Of a DNA stretch of 7,977 nucleotides, positions 1-5,331 are shown one piece after another (within the stretch, counting starts at the first letter, position 1; each line of letters opens with the position of its first letter). The stretch comes from Methanomicrobiales archaeon (lineage in GTDB: Archaea; Halobacteriota; Methanomicrobia; Methanomicrobiales; JACTUA01). The DNA is taken from contig JAJRDF010000068.1 of NCBI GenBank assembly GCA_028678555.1, forward strand, positions 1-7,977. The letters run 5' to 3'. Made by a program: the position numbers and the translations under genes. The notes under the pieces are model-generated. The model was not told the origin of the DNA and did no database searches. It saw nothing but the letters and a program-made list of their open reading frames with translations.

Positions 1-96
1 GGGAAAGTTGCTGTGGCAAGGAAAGTAGGCGACAGGCGAGAGGAAAAGAAGGAAGATAAGAAGGAAGCCGAAAAGAAGGCTGAAGAGAAGAAGTAG
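1..96 (+). CDS. 3' end of an unidentified protein with a Lys/Glu-rich tail (partial)
   Basis: The frame starting at base 1 is open for 31 codons and ends with TAG at 94-96. The visible residues begin GKVAVARKVGDRR and then become an almost uninterrupted run of Lys, Glu and Asp (REEKKEDKKEAEKKAEEKK). Such a charged, probably disordered tail is common at the C-terminus of archaeal ribosomal and other nucleic-acid-associated proteins, but the part in view does not allow a family call. The start and all diagnostic domains lie left of the window. The low-complexity, purine-rich composition means the frame could in principle be fortuitous, although the stop followed directly by non-coding sequence fits a real gene end. 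Confidence 0.5.
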   Translation, partial: GKVAVARKVGDRREEKKEDKKEAEKKAEEKK

Positions 97-357
97 ATGT
101 GAGGGGGATGGCAGGAGCCGGTTACCGGTACCCTGCCAGAATCACATCGCATCCTGAACCTAACCAGGGAACGTATCAGCGTTTCCTTCAGTATCTCTTT
201 TCAAACGGGTCCACCCGGTTCAGGTACAGTATCACGTGGGCATGAGGGATTGTGCCCGGATACGGGAGGAGAGGTATCCGCTCCCCAACGGGGAGCACCA
301 CGCGGGAATCTCCAGCAGTTACCCGTTCTGGAATCAATCCCGTACAGTTTCGACAGC
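97..357. other. Non-coding spacer with two inverted repeats
   Basis: I see no convincing gene here; open frames on the minus strand are antisense extensions of the downstream membrane-protein gene. Two structures stand out. GGCAGG (110-115) pairs with CCTGCC (132-137) around a GGTTACCGGTA core just after the upstream stop codon. GCTCCCC (280-286) pairs perfectly with GGGGAGC (290-296) across a three-base AAC loop. A pyrimidine tract, TCTCTTTTC (194-202), could act as a weak U-rich transcription end for the upstream gene. None of these is strong enough to name a regulator. Confidence 0.4.
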
Positions 358-366
358 TATATAAAA
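358..366 (+). promoter_or_regulatory. Archaeal TATA box upstream of the small membrane-protein gene
   Basis: TATATAAAA is a near-ideal archaeal TATA box inside GC-rich DNA. Archaeal transcription normally starts about 25 bases downstream, here near 385-390. That gives a short leader of about 20 bases before the ATG at 410, with a GTGAG-like ribosome binding site (398-402). The adjacent upstream bases (CGACAG) are not a strong purine-rich BRE. Confidence 0.7.
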
Positions 367-409
367 CCGGATGCACGATGTTTCCTGAAATCAGAGTGTG
401 AGAAGAACC

Positions 410-802
410 ATGGCACAAAAAGAACGACCTATCGGTGTTACTATCCTTGCCATCCTGGCCGGGCTCGGGGCGCTCATGGCCCTGATCTACACGCTGCAGA
501 TGCTCCACATCCTGCCGTACTACCTCGGCCCTGTTGCCTTCTGGGATTTCTCCCTGCTGGGAGCCATCTTCTGGGGATTCATCTTCCTGGTGTGGCTCGC
601 CGTCATCCAGATGCTGCTCACCATGCACCCCTCAGGCTGGATGTTCATGGTGATCATCTCCGGCCTGAGCCTGCTGTTTGCCCTCCTCTCGGTCATGGGG
701 GCATCCAGCTGGGAAGCCATGGCGCCAACGATTCTCATCAGCGGCATCATCCTGATCTACTGCCTCCTTCCCGGGACCAAGGCCGCATTCGGGATCTCCT
801 GA
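410..802 (+). CDS. Small four-helix integral membrane protein, function unknown
   Basis: The product has 130 residues starting MAQKERPIGVTILAILAGL. The RPxGVTILAIL opening is typical of a loose group of small archaeal and actinobacterial membrane proteins. Four hydrophobic segments are visible at about 8-30, 44-66, 73-95 and 102-121, ending in a short LPGTKAAFGIS tail. There is no signal peptide distinct from helix 1, no catalytic motif and no cysteine pair. I chose ATG 410 because it follows a GTGAG-type ribosome binding site and lies at the expected distance from the TATA box at 358-366. An in-frame GTG at 398 would add only MRRT and would overlap that binding site. The gene appears monocistronic: it is followed by U-tracts and a convergent gene. 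Function cannot be stated. Confidence 0.8.
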   Translation: MAQKERPIGVTILAILAGLGALMALIYTLQMLHILPYYLGPVAFWDFSLLGAIFWGFIFLVWLAVIQMLLTMHPSGWMFMVIISGLSLLFALLSVMGASSWEAMAPTILISGIILIYCLLPGTKAAFGIS

Positions 803-1080
803 AGGGAGATTTCCTCATCTTTTTCCCTGGACCTCCCGGGGAAATCCTGTCATCCGGGCGAGATGCTCTTTTTCGAGAGAACCCGTGGGTATTCCCCCAC
901 ACTCTCCGTGATCCACCTCTGTCTCGTGACGGGCACCCCCGTCCGGTGGAAGAACGGGTGGGAAACCGGGGGTGGGGAGGAGGAGAAAGAGACGGGGAAA
1001 AAGTGGAACCCTGTGGGATCCCCCTGGCCCCCCCTACAACCCTGATAAAGTAACTCGGCCTGTGGGAACGCCTTCTCACA
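803..1080. other. Convergent intergenic region with a G-quadruplex-type motif
   Basis: This 278-base stretch between two convergent genes has no credible gene. Beyond the T-tracts at its left end, the plus strand carries four close G-runs at 956-958, 960-962, 968-972 and 974-977, with loops of 1, 5 and 1 bases. This satisfies the usual G3+N1-7 quadruplex pattern. The minus strand is G-rich at about 1007-1036, including a run of seven G, but one loop there is slightly too long for the strict pattern. Confidence 0.5.
808..873 (+). terminator. Probable archaeal transcription terminator (two T-tracts and an inverted repeat)
   Basis: Just past the stop codon at 802 lie two five-base T-tracts (820-824 and 869-873). 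Archaeal RNA polymerase terminates mainly on such U-tracts, without a required hairpin. GATTTCC (808-814) is the exact reverse complement of GGAAATC (840-846) and encloses the first tract. A further imperfect hairpin follows, with GAGAG (875-879) pairing CTCTC (902-906) around GTGGG (885-889) and CCCAC (896-900). The position between convergent genes supports a terminator role. Confidence 0.5.
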
Positions 1081-1662
1081 TTATTTCCAGGCGTATGACG
1101 CGGGGCTGACCCGGATGTCTGATCCGATGATCTTCTGCAGGAGTTTCTTCCGGTGCTTCCTCTCGAGGCCGTCATAGACGAAGAACTCGTAGGTATCCCA
1201 GATGGTGGCCCAGTTCAGGATCACGATGATCCCCCCGGTGACGATTCCTGCAAAGGTGGTGATCCAGGCCTCGTTCTCGTACAGGGTCACAACATAGATG
1301 AAGGCGAGGAAGATATTGAACACCGCGAAGGCCAGGCTGGCCCTCCTCCCCCGGAGAAAGATCTTCCACTCCTTCTCGTGTTCCTCGAGCAGGTACCGGA
1401 AATGGTGGCGGATGGCATCCGGAATGGCTGCAGGGAACCCGGAATCAGGTGAATCCGGGATACGTATTTCGAGCGCGACCGGCTTCTTCAGTGGGATGGT
1501 ATCAAAGCTGGTGATGATGGCCGCTTCCGCCTCCTCAGTGAGTTCCTGTTGCGGGGGCGCTGATGGATCATCCGGATCCAGCAGCTGCTCCCGCGTCTTG
1601 AAGAGCAGGCTCACCGTGATACCTCCTTCCGCTTTACGATGTTCTGACCGGATGACCCGCAT
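1081..1662 (-). CDS. Two-helix membrane protein of unknown function
   Basis: The product has 193 residues and I do not recognise the family. Residues 1-80 are hydrophilic with a Pro-rich, acidic stretch (about 29-48). Residues 87-107 are highly charged and probably helical (HHFRYLLEEHEKEWK). Two hydrophobic helices follow at about 108-127 and 133-153, then an aromatic/acidic segment (WDTYEFFVYDGLERKHRKK, about 155-173) and a short basic C-terminus ending AWK. Few bases separate the helices, so both large soluble parts probably lie on the same side, presumably cytoplasmic given the basic residues. The start is ambiguous: ATG 1662 has AAGGAGG with a long 11-base spacing, while GTG 1614 (residue 17) has AAGGAGGT at the ideal distance. 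The open frame continuing upstream is antisense to adk and not coding. The gene is divergent from adk and convergent with the small membrane-protein gene. Confidence 0.75.
   Translation of the reverse strand: MRVIRSEHRKAEGGITVSLLFKTREQLLDPDDPSAPPQQELTEEAEAAIITSFDTIPLKKPVALEIRIPDSPDSGFPAAIPDAIRHHFRYLLEEHEKEWKIFLRGRRASLAFAVFNIFLAFIYVVTLYENEAWITTFAGIVTGGIIVILNWATIWDTYEFFVYDGLERKHRKKLLQKIIGSDIRVSPASYAWK
1621..1628 (-). promoter_or_regulatory. Strong internal ribosome binding site (alternative start at 1614)
   Basis: On the minus strand this reads AAGGAGGT, complementary to the 3' end of archaeal 16S rRNA. GGAGG lies 7 bases before the in-frame GTG at 1614-1612. It lies 34 bases inside the longer reading frame that starts at ATG 1662, whose own AAGGAGG (1674-1680) sits 11 bases away. 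Either 1614 is the true start (177 residues) or both are used. Confidence 0.5.
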
Positions 1663-1758
1663 AAGTTCGCTTCCCTCCTTCCCGGTGTACCGGTTCTCAG
1701 CGCTCCGGGAGATATCCCTTGTTTTCCTGAACCGGAATCCCCTGTCCGGGGTATTCCT

Positions 1759-1813
1759 GCAGGGGGCAGCTGGTGTTCCCGGTGCCGCACCGGAACTCCG
1801 GCACCCCCCCTGC
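1759..1813. repeat. Composite inverted repeat with two competing foldings
   Basis: GCAGGGGG (1759-1766) pairs with CCCCCTGC (1806-1813), and GGTGCCG (1781-1787) pairs with CGGCACC (1799-1805). The right-hand arms abut, giving 15 base pairs with a 14-base bulge on the left. An alternative hairpin uses GTTCCCGGT (1775-1783) with ACCGGAAC (1789-1796), eight pairs and one bulged C. It shares bases with the inner stem, so the two cannot form together. Confidence 0.55.
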
Positions 1814-1894
1814 CGCGGATCCCGCTGACCGCAGGGGCCTGAAGACCCTGTACCCGTCACCGGACTGATGGATTTAAGAATTCCAGCCCGTGAT

Positions 1895-1915
1895 ATACTG
1901 AGTATTCGGATACTC
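1895..1915. promoter_or_regulatory. Alternating ATACT/AGTAT palindromes upstream of adk (possible operator)
   Basis: ATACT (1895-1899), AGTAT (1901-1905) and ATACT (1910-1914) alternate in orientation. Neighbouring copies form a palindrome with a one-base centre and a six-base-pair inverted repeat, GAGTAT-TCGG-ATACTC (1900-1915). The cluster overlaps and lies just downstream of the TATA-like GATATAC, about 100 bases before adk, a plausible place for a repressor or a structured leader. No protein can be assigned. Confidence 0.35.
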
Positions 1916-2017
1916 CGGCACATTCCTGCCTGCACTGACACGGGGAACAGGTGCGTCCCGGGCTGCAGGAAGGAGGCAGAGGCCGTGGGCTGTCCGTGAG
2001 GGAGGAGTGGAGTAGCC

Positions 2018-2587
2018 ATGGGCAAGCGGATCGTCATCACCGGAGTCCCCGGTGTCGGTAAGACCACGGTGGTGAACGGGGCACTGGAGCAGCTGAAGGG
2101 CGAGGGGATCGAGTACCGGTCGCTGAACTTCGGCACCTTCATGTTTGAGGTGGCAGAGGCCGAGGGGATGGTGAAGGACCGGGACGGGATGCGGAAACTG
2201 GACCGGGACCAGCAGAAGCGGCTCCAGAAGGCGGCGGCCCAGAAGATGGCGCAGATACCCGGGAACGTCATCATCGACACCCACTGCACGGTGAAGACGC
2301 CGAAGGGATTTCTCGCCGGGCTCCCCGAGTGGGTGCTGCGGGAGCTCCAGCCGGACATGGTAGTGCTGGTCGAGACCGATGAGGACCAGATCCTCTCCCG
2401 GAGGCTGAACGATCCCACCCGGACCCGGGACATGGAGGGATCCCGGGAGATCGCGTTCCACCAGGAATTCAACCGATCGATGGCGGCAGCGTACGCGATG
2501 GTCTCCGGCTGTACCATCTCCGTCGTGAAGAACCAGGACCACCTGCTGGAGCAGGCAGTGGCCCGGATGGCAGACGTGCTCCGGTGA
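2018..2587 (+). CDS. adkA: Archaeal adenylate kinase
   Basis: This cytoplasmic enzyme interconverts ATP + AMP and 2 ADP (EC 2.7.4.3). The 189-residue product matches the archaeal AdkA family (about 190 residues, trimeric in characterised members) and not the bacterial Adk. The P-loop GVPGVGKTT is at residues 9-17, preceded by the hydrophobic strand KRIVIT. The second core strand with IIDTH is at 85-89, followed by the family's KTPKGFLAGLP segment (93-103). The VLVETDEDQILSRRLND strand and arginine-rich lid (about 116-138) include R128, R129, R135 and R137. The start ATG is favoured because the protein begins directly at the P-loop strand and has GGAG five bases upstream. The stop codon is part of the ribosome binding site of the DUF106 gene seven bases further on, implying co-transcription and coupling. 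No key residue is missing. Confidence 0.95.
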   Translation: MGKRIVITGVPGVGKTTVVNGALEQLKGEGIEYRSLNFGTFMFEVAEAEGMVKDRDGMRKLDRDQQKRLQKAAAQKMAQIPGNVIIDTHCTVKTPKGFLAGLPEWVLRELQPDMVVLVETDEDQILSRRLNDPTRTRDMEGSREIAFHQEFNRSMAAAYAMVSGCTISVVKNQDHLLEQAVARMADVLR

Positions 2588-2589
2588 TT
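2583..2589 (+). promoter_or_regulatory. Ribosome binding site of the DUF106 gene overlapping the adk stop codon
   Basis: GGTGATT is a full archaeal Shine-Dalgarno sequence and contains the TGA stop codon of adk (2585-2587). It ends five bases before the DUF106 ATG at 2595, so it fixes that start and suggests that ribosomes finishing adk re-initiate on the next gene. Confidence 0.8.
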
Positions 2590-2594
2590 CCCGC

Positions 2595-3194
2595 ATGAAC
2601 CTGAAAGACTCCGGCGGGTTCATTGCCCTCGCCCTCGCATTCATCCTCCTCCTCTCGTACAGCATCCCGCTCCTGCGCAATGCCATCGGGGCAGGGATGG
2701 ACGCACCGCTGGGACCGCTGCTTGCCGCCGGCGTGCCGTTTTACATCGTGATCCTGATCCTCTCGGCCTTCACGGGCATCTCCACCTCCCTGATCCAGAA
2801 GTACACCATCGATTACGACAGGATGCAGGAGGTGCAGGCGCGGGCGAAGGAGTTCCAGCGGGAGTACCGCGAGGCCCAGCTCTCCGGTGATGAGAAGAGG
2901 ATCAAGAAACTGGAGGGGAAGCGGGACAAGATGATGAAGGACCAGCTGGAGATGTCCCGGCAGCAGTTCAAGCCCATGGGATACATCATGGTCATCTCCA
3001 TCCCCATCTTCCTGTGGCTGCTCTACCGGCTCCCGCTGCTCTCCGACAGCCTGATCGTCTTTCCCTACATCGGCGCGAAGGCGCTGACGGAAGCAGCCTT
3101 CTGGATCGTTCCCACCTGGATACTCTGGTACATGATCTGCTCCCTCGCCCTCTCCCAGGTCATCCGGAAGGCGATGAACATCGGGGGCATCTGA
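2595..3194 (+). CDS. DUF106 / EMC3-TMCO1-like (YidC-Oxa1 superfamily) membrane protein, probable insertase
   Basis: The 199-residue product fits the archaeal DUF106 family, which belongs with EMC3, TMCO1 and Get1 in the Oxa1/YidC/Alb3 superfamily of membrane-protein insertases; the Methanocaldococcus jannaschii member was described as a YidC-like protein. Visible layout: hydrophobic helix at about 9-26, second helix at 42-63 (ending in FTGISTSLIQKY, the family's signature area), a long charged coiled coil at about 72-122 (RMQEVQARAKEFQREYREAQ...), then helices at about 128-147 and 166-189. The coiled coil between the second and third helices is the hallmark and faces the cytoplasm in this family. 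The protein ends NIGGI. The gene is coupled upstream to adk through the GGTGATT site and downstream to cmk through the tandem repeat. Insertase function is inferred from the family. Confidence 0.9.
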   Translation: MNLKDSGGFIALALAFILLLSYSIPLLRNAIGAGMDAPLGPLLAAGVPFYIVILILSAFTGISTSLIQKYTIDYDRMQEVQARAKEFQREYREAQLSGDEKRIKKLEGKRDKMMKDQLEMSRQQFKPMGYIMVISIPIFLWLLYRLPLLSDSLIVFPYIGAKALTEAAFWIVPTWILWYMICSLALSQVIRKAMNIGGI

Positions 3195-3255
3195 TGCGGA
3201 TGCACATCGGGGGCATCTGATACGGATGCACATCGGGGGCATCTGATGCGGATCA
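3178..3255 (+). repeat. 26-bp tandem repeat, 2.9 copies, spanning the DUF106 stop and cmk start
   Basis: Units lie at 3178-3203, 3204-3229 and 3230-3255. Unit 2 differs from unit 1 only at 3222 (A for G); unit 3 differs only in its last two bases. Each unit carries the end of the DUF106 gene (codons for IGGI and TGA) fused to the start of cmk (the TGATG overlap and CGG). The duplication therefore creates mini-ORFs: MRMHIGGI (3194-3220) and MHIGGI (3226-3246). The second ends in TGA overlapping the cmk ATG. The G-run before each ATG may act as a wobble-paired ribosome binding site. Confidence 0.9.
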
Positions 3256-3788
3256 CGGTGAGCGGTCCCCCGGGGAGCGGGACCACCACCCTCGCCCGGT
3301 ACCTGGCCAGAACCCACGGGTTCGAGCTGATCTCCGCCGGGGAGCTGTTCCGGGAGCTGGCCCGGGAGCGTGGGATGACGCTCGCAGAGTTCGGGGCCCT
3401 GGCCGAGAAGGACGTCTCCATCGATGCCATGATCGACGCACGGCAGAAGGAGGTGGCCGCCGGCAGGGACCGGATCGTGGCCGAGGGGAGGCTCTCCGGC
3501 TGGATGGTGGAGGACGCGGACCTGAAGATCTGGCTCCATGCTCCCATTGCGTGCAGGGCCAGGCGGATCGCCGAGCGGGACGGGACCGACGAATATACCG
3601 CCCGCGACCTGGCCATCCAGCGGGAGGACTGCGAGTACACCCGCTACCTCCACTACTACGGCATCGACATCCGCGACCTCTCCCGCTACGACATCGTCCT
3701 CAATTCCGAGCACTGGAACCCGGAAGCCCTCGGCGCCATCGTGGACGTGGCCATCGGGGCGCTGAAGAAGCCGCGGGCCGGATCCTAG
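3246..3788 (+). CDS. cmk: Archaeal cytidylate kinase (CMP/dCMP kinase)
   Basis: This cytoplasmic enzyme phosphorylates CMP or dCMP with ATP (EC 2.7.4.25 family), feeding CTP synthesis. The 180-residue product starts MRITVSGPPGSGTTTLARYLA; the P-loop GPPGSGTTT (residues 7-15) has Thr where most kinases have Lys, which is characteristic of archaeal Cmk and not a defect. FELISAGELFRELARERGM (26-44) is the conserved NMP-binding region. IVAEGRLSGWMV (78-89) is the Walker-B-like strand, IWLHAPIACRARRIAERD (about 96-113) the lid strand with arginines, and REDCEYTRYLHYYGIDIRDLSRYDIVLNS (about 125-153) the family's C-terminal signature. ATG 3246 is chosen because the protein begins at the P-loop strand and the codon overlaps the last repeat-borne TGA. 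It is third in the adk-DUF106-cmk operon, and expression may depend on re-initiation through the repeat. Confidence 0.95.
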   Translation: MRITVSGPPGSGTTTLARYLARTHGFELISAGELFRELARERGMTLAEFGALAEKDVSIDAMIDARQKEVAAGRDRIVAEGRLSGWMVEDADLKIWLHAPIACRARRIAERDGTDEYTARDLAIQREDCEYTRYLHYYGIDIRDLSRYDIVLNSEHWNPEALGAIVDVAIGALKKPRAGS

Positions 3789-3817
3789 AAGCCTATTCTC
3801 CGGTTTCTCCCAACCCT

Positions 3818-3890
3818 GCACCCGTTACCCGGGCCGGCACCGCAATATTCCTTACCCATCAGGGCGAATCTGGTGTCTGGTAACGGGGTG
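3818..3890 (+). promoter_or_regulatory. Inverted repeat overlapping the transporter ribosome binding site
   Basis: CCCGTTACC (3821-3829) is the exact reverse complement of GGTAACGGG (3879-3887); with one bulged G the pairing extends to 3818 and 3890. The right arm runs into the GGTGG ribosome binding site (3887-3891) of the transporter gene starting at 3895. If the transcript includes both arms, the hairpin would hide that site. A TATA-like AATATT (3844-3849) lies in the loop; if it is the promoter, the left arm is not transcribed and the repeat would act only as DNA. Confidence 0.45.
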
Positions 3891-3894
3891 GAGG

Positions 3895-5331
3895 ATGGAA
3901 CAGTGGTCGTCCAGGCTCGGGTTCCTGCTGGCCGCCATCGGGTCCGCGGTGGGTATCGGGAACATCTGGCGGTTCTCGTCGGTCGTGGGGCAGAACGGCG
4001 GCGGGGCCTACCTGATCCCCTACCTTCTGGCGGTCTTTGTCTGCGGGGTTCCCCTCCTTGCACTGGAGATGGCGGCCGGGCGGCATTATCGCGGGGATGT
4101 GGTAACGGTCTTCCACACTGTCCGGGACCGGTTCCGGATCATCGGCTGGCTCATCTGTGTGATCGTCTTCCTGATCCTCTCCTACTACCTGGTGATCACC
4201 GGCTGGACCCTGGCCTACCTCTGCTTTGCTGCCACGGGATCCGCCGTCTCCTTTGACGGGTTCACCGGGTCGCCCCTTCCCCTGCTCTTCTTCATCGTCT
4301 CTGCCCTCGCCACCGGGGGAATCATCTCCCTGGGGGTGAGGGGGGGCATCGAACGGATCACGACGATCCTCCTCCCCCTCATCTACCTGATCCTGGGGGT
4401 GATGGTGGTCTATGCCGTCACGCTTCCGGGTTTCAATGAGGGGATCACCTACTTCCTGACCCCTGACTTCTCGGTGCTGGGAGATCCGGGGATCTGGTCT
4501 GCTGCTGTGGGCCAGGCCTTCTTCTCACTGTCGGTGGGTTACGGGATACTGATCACGTACGGGGCCTATATGGACCGGGGGATCAGAATTGGCCGGTCCT
4601 CGCTGATCATCGCGGCAGCCGACACGCTGGCCTCGATGCTGGCCGGTCTCGTGATCTTCCCGCTGGTCTTCACGTTTGGCCTGGAACCATCCATGGGGGC
4701 CCAGCTGGCCTTCACCACCCTGCCCCGTGCCTTTGCCCTGATGCCCTTCGGCCGGGCCTTTGCCGTGGCCTTCTTTTTCCTGCTCTTTGCGGCAGCCCTC
4801 ACCTCGGCCATCTCCATGCTGGAGGTGGGCGTGGCATCGGTGGAAGGATCCACGGGGCTATCCCGCCGCCGGGTCACCCTGCTCCTGACCGGGCTCGTCA
4901 TCCTCATCGGGCTCCCGTCTGCGCTCTCGTACACGGGCATCGCCCTCTCGGTGGGAGGGATCCGGATCCTGGATCTCCTTGATGAGACCGTGGGAACCAT
5001 GGCCCTTCCTGTCACCGCCCTCCTCATTGCCGTGGTCTTCACCTGGTATGCGGGGAGGGGGCTCCTGGAGAAGGAGATGGGATCCGAACCGGGGTGGCTG
5101 AAGGTGGTGTATCCGGTCACCAAGTACCTGGCCCCGGCAGTCCTGGGTTTCATCACGATGGCCCGGATCGTGTATGCCCTGGACTTCCCCGGCTGGCACC
5201 TGCTGCCCGGGATCCCCTACATCGGCATCCTGCTCCAGGGCTCCACCACCGTGATCCTCCTGTCGGTGCTGGTACTGGTGGCGGCACTGCTCTGCGGCCT
5301 CACCGGGTGCCGGCGTCCGGATCGGGAATGA
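3895..5331 (+). CDS. Sodium-dependent transporter of the SNF (NSS) family
   Basis: This plasma-membrane symporter uses the Na+ gradient to import a small solute, most often an amino acid in prokaryotic members (LeuT and MhsT type). The 478-residue product opens with WSSRLGFLLAAIGSAVGIGNIWRFSSVVGQNGGGAYLIPY (4-43), the near-invariant first-helix signature; the unwound GIGN section supplies sodium and substrate contacts. Helix 6 contains AFFSLSVGYG (208-217). Helix 8 contains LTSAISMLE (302-310), whose T303 and S304 match the LeuT Na2-site Thr and Ser. Roughly eleven or twelve hydrophobic helices are visible; the short C-terminus (GCRRPDRE) fits the shorter MhsT-like group. Substrate cannot be read from sequence. 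ATG 3895 is set by the family N-terminus, although GGAGG directly abuts it and GGTGG is only three bases away. It is 106 bases after cmk, and its 3' end overlaps the convergent HAD gene by 32 bases. Confidence 0.93.
   Translation: MEQWSSRLGFLLAAIGSAVGIGNIWRFSSVVGQNGGGAYLIPYLLAVFVCGVPLLALEMAAGRHYRGDVVTVFHTVRDRFRIIGWLICVIVFLILSYYLVITGWTLAYLCFAATGSAVSFDGFTGSPLPLLFFIVSALATGGIISLGVRGGIERITTILLPLIYLILGVMVVYAVTLPGFNEGITYFLTPDFSVLGDPGIWSAAVGQAFFSLSVGYGILITYGAYMDRGIRIGRSSLIIAAADTLASMLAGLVIFPLVFTFGLEPSMGAQLAFTTLPRAFALMPFGRAFAVAFFFLLFAAALTSAISMLEVGVASVEGSTGLSRRRVTLLLTGLVILIGLPSALSYTGIALSVGGIRILDLLDETVGTMALPVTALLIAVVFTWYAGRGLLEKEMGSEPGWLKVVYPVTKYLAPAVLGFITMARIVYALDFPGWHLLPGIPYIGILLQGSTTVILLSVLVLVAALLCGLTGCRRPDRE

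Larger units (their letters stand above)
1663..2017. other. Divergent spacer between the membrane-protein gene and adk, rich in inverted repeats
   Basis: No gene is supported in these 355 bases. The stretch must hold the promoters of two divergent transcripts. For adk, weak TATA-like sequences are TTTAAGA (1873-1879) and GATATAC (1892-1898), which would give a leader of about 100 bases. For the minus-strand gene, GGATATC (1711-1717, minus strand) is a weak candidate. A small further inverted repeat, TTCCTGC (1923-1929) with GCAGGAA (1965-1971), lies in the adk leader. The adk ribosome binding site is probably GGAG at 2009-2012, five bases before the ATG, with a second GGAGG at 2001-2005. Confidence 0.5.

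Noticed and set aside
97..357. Possible tRNA or other stable RNA gene in the first spacer
   Set aside because: I found no T-arm GTTCRA-type sequence with matching stems and no cloverleaf; only isolated short hairpins are present.
250..1053. Long plus-strand frame of 267 codons overlapping the small membrane-protein gene
   Set aside because: It is out of frame with the convincing four-helix protein, rich in Pro, Arg, His and Gly, and runs through T-tracts and a non-coding spacer.
1663..2517. Upstream extension of the minus-strand membrane-protein frame to a 478-residue protein
   Set aside because: The extra part is antisense to adk and is Ser/Pro/Arg-rich with no domain; good start signals exist at 1662 and 1614.
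3178..3255. The 26-bp repeats as a CRISPR array
   Set aside because: The units are directly adjacent with no spacers, and they contain coding junction sequence.
3252..3290. Cmk P-loop lacking the usual Lys (GTTT instead of GKT/S) as a sign of inactivation
   Set aside because: Thr at this position is the normal state in archaeal cytidylate kinases, and all other motifs are intact.
2469..3821. 450-codon minus-strand frame antisense to DUF106 and cmk
   Set aside because: The plus-strand genes are clear family members. The antisense protein is His/Pro/Gly-rich with no domain and reflects the GC-biased codon pattern.
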